Source of the DNA: Bacteroidia bacterium
GTDB taxonomy: Bacteria; Bacteroidota; Bacteroidia; Flavobacteriales; Flavobacteriaceae
Direction: 5' to 3'
Length of the DNA stretch: 64,000 bases
Assembly: GCA_030427585.1 (NCBI GenBank)
Contig: JAUIBW010000009.1
Coordinates: forward strand, 62,001 to 126,000
The notes beneath the pieces are model-generated. The model was not told the origin of the DNA. It saw only the letters and a list, made by a program, of their open reading frames with translations, and ran no database searches. This document shows positions 1 through 8,686 of this stretch, piece after piece. A program made the position numbers and the translations under genes. Numbering within the stretch: the stretch's first letter is position 1; the number at the start of each line of letters is the position of its first letter.

Positions 1-1173
1 AGCATCGATTTCTTCTTTAGTATTATAGAATGAAAAAGAAGCACGAACTGTTCCTGGTATTTTATAAAAATCCATAATGGGTTGTGCACAATGATGTCCC
101 GTGCGTACTGCAATACCAAGTTTATCTACAATAGTTCCTACATCATAGGGGTGAATATTATTTAAATTAAAAGAGATAACGGAAGTTTTGTTTTTAGAGG
201 TTCCATAGATTTTTAGCCCTTCAATTTCTAATAATTTTTGTGTTCCGTATTCAAGAAGTTCATTCTCATACGTTGCAATATTGTCAAAACCAATACTATT
301 CATATAGTCAAGTGCTACTCCAAAAGCGATACCACCACAGATATTGGGAGTTCCGGCTTCGAACTTATGCGGTAACCCGGCATAGGTGGTTTTTTCAAAA
401 GTGACTTGTTCGATCATTTCACCACCACCTTGATAAGGAGGCAGTTTGTTTAACCAATCTTCTTTTCCGTAAAGCATACCTACTCCTGTGGGTCCGCAGA
501 GTTTGTGTGCCGAGGCAACATAAAAATCTACATCCAAAGCCTTAACATCTGGTTTAACATGAGGGCAAGCTTGCGCACCATCGACCAATACAGCTGCACC
601 TACACGATGTGCTTTTTCAATAATTTTTTCAATAGGGTTTATAGTTCCTAATGCGTTAGAGATATGATTTGTAAAAACAAGTTTAGTTCTATCAGAAAGT
701 AATTGATCATATATGTCCATTACTAATTCACCATCTTCATTCATCGGGATGACTTTAAGGATAGCACCAGTACGTTCGCATAACATTTGCCATGGTACAA
801 TATTAGAATGATGCTCTAAAGCCGAAACAATAATTTCATCATCTTTAGAAAGAAGGGAGGTAAAGCCGGTAGCAATAATATTAATACTATGCGTTGTTCC
901 TGAAGTTAAAATGATCTCATGAGCGTGTTTTGCACCAAAATGCTCCTGTATTTTCTTACGAGCGATCTCATATGCGTCTGTTGCTTCTTGTGATAAAGTG
1001 TGAACACCACGATGAATATTCGCATTGTAGCTACTATAATAATTTACAATAGTATCTATAACTACCTGCGGTGTTTGAGATGTGGCCGCATTATCAAAAT
1101 ATACCAAAGGTTTTCCGTTTACTTCTCTGGTAAGTATTGGGAAATCGTCTCGTATTTTCTGTACATCTAGCAT
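1..1173 (-). CDS. sufS: Cysteine desulfurase SufS (partial, C-terminus off the window)
   Basis: PLP-dependent cysteine desulfurase that removes sulfur from cysteine to give alanine and a persulfide for SUF Fe-S cluster assembly in the cytoplasm. Reading the complement from the ATG at 1173 gives MLDVQKIRDDFPIL, then the GTTHSIN region, the PLP-lysine motif ASAHKLCGPTGVGMLYG and the catalytic-loop cysteine in RTGHHCAQP. The 391 visible codons compare with about 405 for the family, so only a short tail is missing. A TAnnTTTG-like box (TACTTTTG on the minus strand) lies at 1189-1196, but I see no matching -33 TTG. It reads in the same direction as sufABCD but is separated from sufD by an opposite-strand gene, so it probably has its own promoter. 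Confidence 0.96.
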   Translation of the reverse strand, partial: MLDVQKIRDDFPILTREVNGKPLVYFDNAATSQTPQVVIDTIVNYYSSYNANIHRGVHTLSQEATDAYEIARKKIQEHFGAKHAHEIILTSGTTHSINIIATGFTSLLSKDDEIIVSALEHHSNIVPWQMLCERTGAILKVIPMNEDGELVMDIYDQLLSDRTKLVFTNHISNALGTINPIEKIIEKAHRVGAAVLVDGAQACPHVKPDVKALDVDFYVASAHKLCGPTGVGMLYGKEDWLNKLPPYQGGGEMIEQVTFEKTTYAGLPHKFEAGTPNICGGIAFGVALDYMNSIGFDNIATYENELLEYGTQKLLEIEGLKIYGTSKNKTSVISFNLNNIHPYDVGTIVDKLGIAVRTGHHCAQPIMDFYKIPGTVRASFSFYNTKEEIDA

Positions 1174-1251
1174 ATTAATTTCTTTCTGCAAAAGTAGTAA
1201 GTATTTCTAATTAGGATTGTTTATTTTTAGAATGATTTAACCCTTTTTATA

Positions 1252-2604
1252 ATGAAACGACTTAAAAAAGTTATTGGGATTACATTTCTTATTCTGTTTA
1301 TAGGAATTTGTATTGTATTTGTAATGAACTATCCAAAGCTTACAATTTTAACAGGATATTCTGCAAAGCATATGAATTCATCGGTTTTTATTGCAAATCG
1401 AAACGTAGAATATACAGACAGACATGACAATAATTTTGCTCCAGTTCACTTGGCAGATGATGAGGTAAATTTGAAAAACAAAACGTCTGTCGCCTCTGTT
1501 TTTGGACTTAAAGAGAGAAAGGCGATTTATAGAGAAGGCTTAGGTAGTGTTCTCATTGATGATGATTTTGATGAAAAGACACCTGTTTTAACACCGCATA
1601 GAACTAAAACAGAAACAGGACTGCCATATCCATATGGCGAATTAGAACAAAAAGACACAATTTTTACTACTGTTGATTATGATAAGCTGAATAGAACTGT
1701 TGCTTCAATCTTTGATTCTGATGGAGAGTATGTAAAGAAAACAAGAGCTGTTCTTGTACTTTATAAAGATCAGATTATTGCCGAGAAATATATAGAGGGA
1801 TTATATAAAGATTCTAAGTTGCCAGGATGGTCTATGACCAAAAGTATTCTTAGTACGGTTTATGGAGTGTTACAAAAACAAGGAGCTATTAATATACATG
1901 ATAACGCTCCGGTATCTGAATGGCAAAATGACACAAGAAAAGAGATAACAATTAATAATCTTTTACAAATGAATTGTGGGTTAGAATGGGATGAGGACTA
2001 CGGTTCTATTTCTGATGCTACAAAAATGCTATATGTAGACAGAGATATGACAATTGCCCAAATTCATAAAAAAGCGATTTACAAACCCAATGAATACTGG
2101 TATTATTCTTCTGGTGTGTCTAATTTGCTATCTGGGATTTTGAGAAAACAGTTCAAAAGCTACCAAGAATATCTTGATTATCCATATCGAGAGTTTATTG
2201 ATAAAATAGGAATGAATTCTATGCTTATAGAAACCGATATGACAGGTAATTATGTAGGCTCTTCTTATGCCTGGGCAACAGTAAGGGATTGGGGTAAATT
2301 TGGATTGTTATATCTACATAAAGGGAATTGGAACGGAGATCAGATTTTTGAACCTTCGTGGGTGGATTATGTGACTACACCAAGTCCTACATCTGAAGGA
2401 GATTACGGAGGGCATTTTTGGCTAAATGCAGGAGGGTTTTATCCAGATGCTCCAAGAGATATGTTTTCTGCAAATGGATTTCAGGGACAACGGGTGTTTA
2501 TTATTCCTTCTAAAGATCTAGTCATTGTACGATTTGGACTCATTGGAGATGCAGGAGTAGATTTTAATACGTTTTTAAAAGATATGGTAGACTCGATAGA
2601 GTGA
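1252..2604 (+). CDS. Membrane-anchored serine hydrolase, beta-lactamase/penicillin-binding-protein fold
   Basis: Member of the beta-lactamase-fold serine hydrolase family (class C lactamase, DD-peptidase and esterase relatives). A single hydrophobic segment at residues 7-26 should anchor it, with the catalytic domain outside the cytoplasm. The nucleophile motif SxxK is S194-M-T-K197 in PGWSMTKSIL. The second motif is YYSSGVSN near residues 284-291, where the usual asparagine of YxN is a serine. GFQGQ near the C-terminus sits where the K/H-x-G strand motif is expected. The substrate cannot be told from sequence; beta-lactam resistance is unlikely for this subgroup. It lies between sufD and sufS on the opposite strand, converging on sufD with a shared terminator. 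Confidence 0.85.
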   Translation: MKRLKKVIGITFLILFIGICIVFVMNYPKLTILTGYSAKHMNSSVFIANRNVEYTDRHDNNFAPVHLADDEVNLKNKTSVASVFGLKERKAIYREGLGSVLIDDDFDEKTPVLTPHRTKTETGLPYPYGELEQKDTIFTTVDYDKLNRTVASIFDSDGEYVKKTRAVLVLYKDQIIAEKYIEGLYKDSKLPGWSMTKSILSTVYGVLQKQGAINIHDNAPVSEWQNDTRKEITINNLLQMNCGLEWDEDYGSISDATKMLYVDRDMTIAQIHKKAIYKPNEYWYYSSGVSNLLSGILRKQFKSYQEYLDYPYREFIDKIGMNSMLIETDMTGNYVGSSYAWATVRDWGKFGLLYLHKGNWNGDQIFEPSWVDYVTTPSPTSEGDYGGHFWLNAGGFYPDAPRDMFSANGFQGQRVFIIPSKDLVIVRFGLIGDAGVDFNTFLKDMVDSIE

Positions 2605-2657
2605 AATAAAAACACTAAAGCCAAATCATAGAAGATTTGGCTTTAGTGTTTTTATTT
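2604..2657. terminator. Strong bidirectional hairpin terminator
   Basis: A perfect 24-bp stem (2604-2627 with 2634-2657) around the 6-nt loop ATAGAA, with A and T runs at its base. It sits between the convergent hydrolase and sufD genes, so it can stop transcription from both sides. Confidence 0.9.
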
Positions 2658-2675
2658 GTTGTTGAAACAATTGTT

Positions 2676-3989
2676 TTACAAATCAAAACCGATGTTTACA
2701 CCAAGCTTCGTAGCAATTAGTTTATTAATTCTACTTTTTAGCTGAGGTATTTTTACACTAGATAATACATTGTTTGCAAATGCATACATTAACAAAGCCC
2801 TAGCTTCTTTTTCTCCGATACCTCTGGATTTCATATAAAATAATGCATTATCATCTAGTTGTCCAATAGTACAACCATGTGAACATTTTACATCATCTGC
2901 AAAAATTTCTAACTGTGGTTTAGAATTGATAGTTGCCTTATCACTTAATAAGATATTGTTATTAGATTGAAAAGCATTTGTTTTTTGTGCTTCTTTATTG
3001 ACAACGATTTTACCATTAAAAACCCCTGTGGCTTTCTCTGCAAAAATTCCTTTATAATCCTGATGGCTTTCACAATTTGGTTCTGTATGATGTACCAGAG
3101 TATTATGATCTACATGCTGTTTTCCTTCAATAATTGTTATGCCATTAAGGATAGAGTCAATCCCTTCTCCTTTTTGATAAAAATTAAGGTTGTTTCTGGT
3201 GATATTTCCGCCAAAGGCAAAGGTATGTACCGATGCTACGCTTTGCGCATGCTGTTCGATATATGTATTGTCAATCAATGAAGCATTTTGATTATCATTC
3301 TGAATTTTATAGTAATCAACAATTGCTCTTTTATCTGCAAAAATTTCGGTTACAGCATTTGTAAGAACAGGGTTATCTGTTAAACTCTGATGGCGCTCAA
3401 TGATTTGTACATGAGAATTTTCTCCAACGATAATCAAGTTACGGGGCTGTAACATTTGCGCAGCTTCATTTCCTGTAGAAAAGTGTACAATTTGTATAGG
3501 CTTATCGGCAAGCTTATTTTTTGGAATATAGATATAAGCTCCTTCTCTAGAGAAAGCTGTATTTAAAGAAGTAAGCCCATCTTTACGAGCTACTTTGTTA
3601 AAATAGTTTTCAATGATTAATCGATATTTTTCATGAGTTAATGCTGATGACATTAAACATACATCAATCTTGTCATGAGTCGTTTCAGATAAATGAGACG
3701 AATACTTACCATCAATAAATACAATTTTATACGTATCTAGATCATGAAGGAAGTACTTGTTTATATCCTTAAAATCTAAAGCATTTTCTTCTTTTGGAAA
3801 AATACTGTAATCATGTTTTAATACAGTATTTAGAGAGGTATATTTCCACGCTTCTTCTTTTTTGGTAGGAAACCCTTTTTCTTCAAAAGTTTTAATAGCT
3901 TGACTTCTGATATCGTGAACAGCTGTGTCAACATCTACCGTGTTTTCAAAAGCCAAAAAAGAAGATACCAATTTATCTTTCAATTCCAT
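2676..3989 (-). CDS. sufD: Fe-S cluster assembly scaffold subunit SufD
   Basis: SufD partners SufB and the ATPase SufC in the SufBC2D scaffold that builds Fe-S clusters. The protein shows the SufB/SufD beta-helix core with HTFAFGGNITRNN and the conserved C-terminal region QLEIFADDVKCSHGCTIGQLD followed by FYMKSRGIGEKEARALLMYAF. The open frame extends upstream to a TTG at 4028, but the ATG at 3989 (MELKDKLV...) fits the family N-terminus better, giving 437 residues. It is the last gene of the minus-strand suf operon and ends at the strong terminator 2604-2657. Confidence 0.96.
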   Translation of the reverse strand: MELKDKLVSSFLAFENTVDVDTAVHDIRSQAIKTFEEKGFPTKKEEAWKYTSLNTVLKHDYSIFPKEENALDFKDINKYFLHDLDTYKIVFIDGKYSSHLSETTHDKIDVCLMSSALTHEKYRLIIENYFNKVARKDGLTSLNTAFSREGAYIYIPKNKLADKPIQIVHFSTGNEAAQMLQPRNLIIVGENSHVQIIERHQSLTDNPVLTNAVTEIFADKRAIVDYYKIQNDNQNASLIDNTYIEQHAQSVASVHTFAFGGNITRNNLNFYQKGEGIDSILNGITIIEGKQHVDHNTLVHHTEPNCESHQDYKGIFAEKATGVFNGKIVVNKEAQKTNAFQSNNNILLSDKATINSKPQLEIFADDVKCSHGCTIGQLDDNALFYMKSRGIGEKEARALLMYAFANNVLSSVKIPQLKSRINKLIATKLGVNIGFDL

Positions 3990-4054
3990 ATTTAGTTTTA
4001 AGTTTTGTTTCTTACGAAACAGTTTCAAGTCTCAAGGTTAGGGTTATTTTTACT

Positions 4055-4432
4055 TTATGCCTCTAGACTCTTTTTATTTAAATAACTAATAAAACCAGAA
4101 ATTCTTCTGCTTAGGGTTTCATAGTCATTAACTAATATTTTTAATGTTTTTTCTTCAATATATCCTGAATCGAAAATTCTATATAATTGAGATCTTGTTT
4201 CTCCTGAAGAGGCTTTGGCTATAGAGAGGGATTGTCTAAATTCTATGTTTCCACTTCGTTCAAAACCTTCAGCAATTTTATCCATTACTAAACCAGAAGA
4301 GTTTTTAATTTGATCTTTTAGTTTATAATCATTTTCTAAACCAGTTGTTTTTGATAGAAGCATAATTTCTTTACATAATCTTCGGGCTTCTTGCCAAATT
4401 TCTAAATCTTCAAATCTTTTTATAGTTGCCAT
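4055..4432 (-). CDS. Four-helix-bundle protein (S23 / 23S rRNA intervening-sequence protein family)
   Basis: A 125-residue all-helical protein with the family hallmarks: FEDLEIWQEARRL at the start, DQIKNSSGLVMDKIAEGF in the middle and FRQSLSIAKASSGETRSQLY near residues 75-95. The family is named after proteins encoded in 23S rRNA intervening sequences, but stand-alone copies are common in Bacteroidetes and their role is unknown; a protein-interaction bundle is the usual guess. Here it sits inside the suf operon between sufC and sufD with short gaps (46 and 65 nt), so it should be co-expressed with Fe-S assembly. Nothing in the sequence shows a direct role in it. Confidence 0.9.
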   Translation of the reverse strand: MATIKRFEDLEIWQEARRLCKEIMLLSKTTGLENDYKLKDQIKNSSGLVMDKIAEGFERSGNIEFRQSLSIAKASSGETRSQLYRIFDSGYIEEKTLKILVNDYETLSRRISGFISYLNKKSLEA

Positions 4433-4478
4433 ATTTTAGCTACTTTGAAATTTTAAACAACAAACCAAAAACTAGTAA

Positions 4479-5231
4479 TTAAGCATTTATTTCTTCTTTA
4501 ATCCAATCGTATCCTTTTTCTTCTAGTTCTAAAGCTAATTCTTTGGTACCAGATTTCACGATTTTACCGTCATATAATACGTGTACAAAATCTGGAACAA
4601 TATAGTCTAGCAAACGCTGATAGTGAGTAATTACTACAATAGCGTTTTCTTCACTTTTTAGTTTATTCACTCCATTAGCAACGATACGTAAAGCATCTAT
4701 ATCGAGTCCAGAGTCTGTTTCATCAAGGATTGCCAATTTAGGTTCCATCATTGCCATCTGAAAGATTTCATTACGTTTTTTCTCACCGCCCGAGAATCCT
4801 TCATTAAGAGAACGAGATAGGAATTTGCGATCAATTTCTAATAATTCAGATTTTTCACGAATTTTTTTAAGCATGTCTTTAGCGGGCATTTCTTCAAGAC
4901 CTTGTGCTTTTCGTGTTTCATTTATAGCGGTTTTCATAAAATTAGTTACCGTTACACCAGGAATTTCTACTGGATACTGAAACGATAGAAAAACTCCTTT
5001 ATGCGCTCTTTCTTCTGCTGCAAGTTCTTCAATATCTTCTCCCTCCAAAAGAATTCCTCCTTTGGTAACTTCATATTCTTCTTTACCTGCAACTATATTG
5101 GCTAATGTACTTTTTCCAGCACCATTAGGACCCATAATTGCATGTATTTCACCTGCTTTTACATTTAGGTTAAGACCTTTTAAAATTTCTTTTCCTTCTA
5201 CACTTGCGTGTAAATCCTTTATCTCTAACAT
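4479..5231 (-). CDS. sufC: Fe-S cluster assembly ATPase SufC
   Basis: ABC-type ATPase of the SufBC2D scaffold, cytoplasmic. Walker A is GPNGAGKST, the SufC-specific signature is FSGGEKKRNEI, Walker B with its catalytic glutamate-type region is LAILDETDSGLDID, and the switch histidine is in VVITHYQRLL. The frame opens at a TTG at 5240, but the ATG at 5231 (MLEIKDLHASVEG) gives the normal N-terminus and 250 residues, the usual SufC length. It lies in the suf operon 39 nt after the small lipoprotein gene. Confidence 0.97.
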   Translation of the reverse strand: MLEIKDLHASVEGKEILKGLNLNVKAGEIHAIMGPNGAGKSTLANIVAGKEEYEVTKGGILLEGEDIEELAAEERAHKGVFLSFQYPVEIPGVTVTNFMKTAINETRKAQGLEEMPAKDMLKKIREKSELLEIDRKFLSRSLNEGFSGGEKKRNEIFQMAMMEPKLAILDETDSGLDIDALRIVANGVNKLKSEENAIVVITHYQRLLDYIVPDFVHVLYDGKIVKSGTKELALELEEKGYDWIKEEINA

Positions 5232-5270
5232 GTTGTACAAAACTTTTATCTCTTATGAGATATAATTTAT

Positions 5271-5660
5271 TTATTTTTCTTTTTCTCGATCAGAGTTTTT
5301 ATCTTCTTCAGAAGATTTAATCTTAGCGGGTAACTCTGAAGTTGGCGCACTTACTCCGATAATTTCTTTTATTTCTACTATTTCTTCCCATCCTTGTTCT
5401 GGATTGGGTTTTATAATTCCCTTTACTACTACAGGAACCATGTCATATTCTTCTCTTTGCAGAGGTTCTACTTTTTTAGCGAGTTCGAGAGTGACATCAT
5501 TAATTATCACACCATATATAAAATCATTACCTTTTAAGACTGCTGCATCATCTATAAGGATAAATTCGCCACGAATTAAATTAGGTTCTTCGTTTTTGTT
5601 TTCGGATTTGCAGGAAAAAAGAATAAGACTTAGTGCAATTAAAATACATGTTTTTTTCAT
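5271..5660 (-). CDS. Small lipoprotein of unknown function inside the suf operon
   Basis: A 129-residue protein beginning MKKTCILIALSLILFSCKSENKN: a short signal peptide and a lipobox ending at Cys17, so it should be a periplasmic or outer-membrane lipoprotein. The body is rich in beta-strand-like stretches (EFILIDDAAVL, YGVIINDVTLEL, VPVVVKGII) and could be a small OB-like or beta-barrel fold; the C-terminus is charged. I do not recognise the family. It lies 25 nt after sufB and 39 nt before sufC on the same strand, an odd place for an exported protein. Confidence 0.8.
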   Translation of the reverse strand: MKKTCILIALSLILFSCKSENKNEEPNLIRGEFILIDDAAVLKGNDFIYGVIINDVTLELAKKVEPLQREEYDMVPVVVKGIIKPNPEQGWEEIVEIKEIIGVSAPTSELPAKIKSSEEDKNSDREKEK

Positions 5661-5685
5661 TAATGTAGATTTGATGGTTTTACAA

Positions 5686-7131
5686 TTAGCCTACAGAACC
5701 TTCTAAAGAAATTTCCAGAAGTTTTTGAGCTTCTACTGCAAACTCCATAGGTAGTTTATTCAATACTTCTTTACTAAAACCATTTACGATTAAGGCAATT
5801 GCTTTTTCTGTATCAATTCCTCGTTGATTACAATAAAAAATTTGATCTTCTCCTATTTTGCTTGTAGTTGCTTCATGTTCTATTTGAGCGGTTTTGTTTT
5901 TAGTTTCTATATAAGGAAACGTATGTGCGCCACATTCATTGCCCATCAATAATGAATCACATTGTGAAAAATTACGTGCATTGGCCGCTCTACTGTTTAT
6001 TTGCACTAATCCTCGATAACTATTTTGGGACTTTCCTGCAGAAATACCCTTAGAAATGATAGTACTTTTAGTATTTTTGCCTAAGTGTATCATTTTTGTA
6101 CCAGTATCTGCTTGCTGAAAATTATTGGTTACGGCAATAGAATAAAATTCTCCTACAGAGTTATCACCTTTTAGGATACAAGAAGGATATTTCCAGGTAA
6201 TTGCTGATCCTGTTTCTACTTGTGTCCAGGAAATTTTAGAATTTTTTTCGCAGAGTCCTCTTTTGGTTACAAAATTATAAACTCCTCCTTTTCCTTCAGC
6301 ATTTCCGGGATACCAGTTTTGTACTGTAGAATATTTTATTTCTGCATCATCCAATGCTATTAATTCAACAACAGCAGCATGCAGCTGATTTTCGTCACGA
6401 GAAGGGGCCGTACACCCTTCTAGATAACTTACATAACTCCCTTGATCTGCCACCACTAAAGTACGCTCGAATTGTCCTGTACCTGCCTGATTGATTCTAA
6501 AATAGGTAGATAGTTCCATTGGACAACGAACACCTTTAGGAATATAACAGAACGAACCATCACTAAAAACAGCAGAGTTTAAAGCTGCATAAAAATTATC
6601 TTTTTGCGGAACCACAGCTCCGATATATTTTTTAACTAACTCTGGATGTTCTTGAATAGCTTCAGAAATAGAACAAAATATAATTCCTTTTTCTGCAAGG
6701 GTTTCTTTAAACGTTGTAGCTACCGATACAGAATCCATTACAATATCTACGGCCACTCCTGCTAATTTCTTTTGTTCCTCTAATGAAATCCCAAGTCTTT
6801 TAAAAGTATCGAGTAATTCTGGATCTACCTCGTCTATACTATTATATTTAGGTTTTTTATTGGGTGCAGAATAGTAAGATATGTTCTGAAAATCAGGCTT
6901 CTCATAAGTAACATTTGCCCATTCGGGTTCTTCCATCTGTTCCCATACTCGAAAAGCTTCAAGCCTCCATTCTGTCATCCATTCGGGCTCTTCTTTTTTC
7001 TTAGAAATCGCACGAACTATATCTTCATTAAGGCCTACAGGAAAAGTATCAGATTCTATATCTGTATAGAATCCATACTCATATTCTTTGGTTTCTAGTT
7101 CTTTTTTTAAGTCGTCTTCAGTATATGCCAT
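5686..7131 (-). CDS. sufB: Fe-S cluster assembly scaffold protein SufB
   Basis: Main scaffold subunit of SufBC2D, on which the nascent cluster is assembled. 481 residues, the normal size. Visible SufB landmarks are [44 protein letters not shown]-type turns in the beta-helix and the C-terminal [25 protein letters not shown], with the conserved cysteines in the CTAP and FYCNQRG motifs. It starts 40 nt after sufA on the same strand and is the second gene of the operon. Confidence 0.97.
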   Translation of the reverse strand: MAYTEDDLKKELETKEYEYGFYTDIESDTFPVGLNEDIVRAISKKKEEPEWMTEWRLEAFRVWEQMEEPEWANVTYEKPDFQNISYYSAPNKKPKYNSIDEVDPELLDTFKRLGISLEEQKKLAGVAVDIVMDSVSVATTFKETLAEKGIIFCSISEAIQEHPELVKKYIGAVVPQKDNFYAALNSAVFSDGSFCYIPKGVRCPMELSTYFRINQAGTGQFERTLVVADQGSYVSYLEGCTAPSRDENQLHAAVVELIALDDAEIKYSTVQNWYPGNAEGKGGVYNFVTKRGLCEKNSKISWTQVETGSAITWKYPSCILKGDNSVGEFYSIAVTNNFQQADTGTKMIHLGKNTKSTIISKGISAGKSQNSYRGLVQINSRAANARNFSQCDSLLMGNECGAHTFPYIETKNKTAQIEHEATTSKIGEDQIFYCNQRGIDTEKAIALIVNGFSKEVLNKLPMEFAVEAQKLLEISLEGSVG

Positions 7132-7171
7132 TTTCTTTATCCTAAAATTAATTCAGGACTTTTTTTATAGA

Positions 7172-7501
7172 TTAAAGGGAAAAACTTTCTCCACAGCCAC
7201 ATGTTCTACTGGCATTAGGATTATTAAACACAAAACCGGTACCATTTAAACCGCCAGAATATTCTAGTGTTGTACCGATTAAATAAAGGAAACTTTTTTT
7301 GTCTACAATGATTTTTACACCATTATCTTCAAATACTTTATCTCCTTCCTGTTGTGCCTTATCAAACTTTAAATCATATGATAAACCAGAGCACCCTCCA
7401 CTTTTTACACCTACACGCACATAATCAGTAGCGGCATTATATCCATCTTCATTCATCAACTCGATGACTTTATTTTTTGCTATGTCTGATACCTTAATCA
7501 T
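7172..7501 (-). CDS. sufA: A-type Fe-S carrier, HesB/IscA/SufA family
   Basis: A 109-residue A-type carrier that takes clusters from the SufBCD scaffold to target apoproteins. The three ligand cysteines are present: one in KSGGCSGLSYDL and the CGCGESFSL pair at the C-terminus. Its position as the first gene of the suf operon argues for SufA rather than ErpA, but the family members are hard to tell apart by sequence. A promoter at 7536-7569 would give a leader of about 27 nt. Confidence 0.93.
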   Translation of the reverse strand: MIKVSDIAKNKVIELMNEDGYNAATDYVRVGVKSGGCSGLSYDLKFDKAQQEGDKVFEDNGVKIIVDKKSFLYLIGTTLEYSGGLNGTGFVFNNPNASRTCGCGESFSL

Positions 7502-7535
7502 ACTTTTTATAAATAGATTAATTCTAAATGAAATG

Positions 7536-7569
7536 CAAATATACTACATAAGTAGATTTTATACACAAA
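7536..7569 (-). promoter_or_regulatory. Bacteroidetes-type promoter of the suf operon
   Basis: On the minus strand, TTTG (7569-7566) is followed after 22 nt by TATATTTG (7543-7536), a perfect TAnnTTTG -7 box; the spacing lies in the 17-23 range known for flavobacterial sigma-70-type promoters. The start of transcription should be near 7529. Confidence 0.6.
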
Positions 7570-7633
7570 ACCTGACATATATCTGTTATATATTAGAATA
7601 GGTAAAAGTTATAATGGTCTATAGAGAAATACT

Positions 7634-8677
7634 TTAGAATTCTGAAAAACGGGTGTCATTTATAAAATCATCATCGGTAAGTGTTTTTAAAAAAGCGATA
7701 ATTTGTTGTTTTTCTTCGGCTGTCATTGGGATTCCCAAGGTTCCATTTTGATCTTTAAACATTGGGTCTAAAGTTTCAGAATCTACCATACCATCGCTAT
7801 AATGATTTAAAACATCGTCTAAGGTTTTTAATCGGCCATCGTGCATATACGGAAAAGTAAGTTCAATATTTCTTAAACTGGGAACTTTAAATTTTTGCAT
7901 ATCCTCGGTTAATCCTGTAACACGTTTTCTTCCTATGTCATTGTATTGAGGATCAATGGGTAGTCCATTATTACGATACGATTGATCTGTAAATAATGTG
8001 CCTTTATGACAAGAAGCGCATTTAGATTTAAAGAGTTCGAAACCAGCAGCTTCTTCTGCCGTAAATACAGAACCTTCATTTCTTTCAATCTTATCATATT
8101 TGGTGTTTGCCGAAACCATCATAATCATAAACTGAGAAATTGCTTTAAGCATATTATCAGAATTTATTTTTTGGTCCTCGAATGCTTCTGCAAATAATTT
8201 TACATATTCTGGTTGCCCTTCTAGTTTTTTAAGAATACTATTGAAGGTTTCATTCATTTCTACTTCTGCAGTGATGGGGATAATAGGCTGAAGATCTAAG
8301 TGCATTACAGCTCCATCCCAGGTAAATTCTTTCATAAAGGCCATATTGTGTAATGGCTGCGCGTTACGAGTTCCTAAAGCACCGCCTACGCCATGGCTTA
8401 CAATATGTGTATGATGGGTAAATGCAAAATCCTGAATATGACAAAAACCACAAGAGATTACACCATCAGAAGCTAAACGACCATCATAAAACAACTTTTT
8501 TCCTAATTCGAAACCTTTTTCGGTAGGAGGATTAAGTGCTATATCATAAGTTGGGTCGGGAAAATTTGAGGGTATAGTAAATTCTAATTTTTTATTTTCG
8601 ATAGGAACATAGTTATCCTTATCAGAGCTACATGAAGTTCCGATAAGGATAATTGCTATATATGATATTAATTTCAA
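7634..8677 (-). CDS. Di-heme cytochrome c peroxidase / MauG-MbnH-like lipoprotein
   Basis: A 347-residue exported di-heme protein of the bacterial cytochrome c peroxidase/MauG superfamily. The signal peptide ends at lipobox Cys16 (LIGTSC). Heme-binding CxxCH motifs are CGFCH (76-80) and CASCH (220-224). The start is a TTG: no in-frame ATG precedes the signal peptide, and the upstream gene's TAA in the same frame is only 9 nt away, so translation is probably coupled. It follows an MbnP-like gene. In methanobactin operons the MbnH peroxidase oxidises a tryptophan of MbnP to kynurenine, and that pairing is the likely relation here (inference). A plain peroxidase is the alternative. Confidence 0.88.
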   Translation of the reverse strand: MKLISYIAIILIGTSCSSDKDNYVPIENKKLEFTIPSNFPDPTYDIALNPPTEKGFELGKKLFYDGRLASDGVISCGFCHIQDFAFTHHTHIVSHGVGGALGTRNAQPLHNMAFMKEFTWDGAVMHLDLQPIIPITAEVEMNETFNSILKKLEGQPEYVKLFAEAFEDQKINSDNMLKAISQFMIMMVSANTKYDKIERNEGSVFTAEEAAGFELFKSKCASCHKGTLFTDQSYRNNGLPIDPQYNDIGRKRVTGLTEDMQKFKVPSLRNIELTFPYMHDGRLKTLDDVLNHYSDGMVDSETLDPMFKDQNGTLGIPMTAEEKQQIIAFLKTLTDDDFINDTRFSEF

Positions 8678-8686
8678 AATATTATT

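Noticed and set aside
1252-2604. A beta-lactam resistance gene
   Set aside because: The fold and SxxK are right, but the membrane anchor and the altered second motif point to the broad serine-hydrolase group without evidence for lactam hydrolysis.
2967-3281. 104-residue plus-strand open frame inside sufD
   Set aside because: Antisense shadow of a certain gene, with no family features; the same holds for the other overlapping frames inside susC, fabF, pyk, pepP and the BNR gene.
3990-4028. Longer SufD from TTG 4028
   Set aside because: The added 13 residues are basic and atypical; ATG 3989 gives the family N-terminus. The same logic trims sufC, purN, the second TPR-AraC gene, AraC-GAF copy C and the IPExxxVDY gene.
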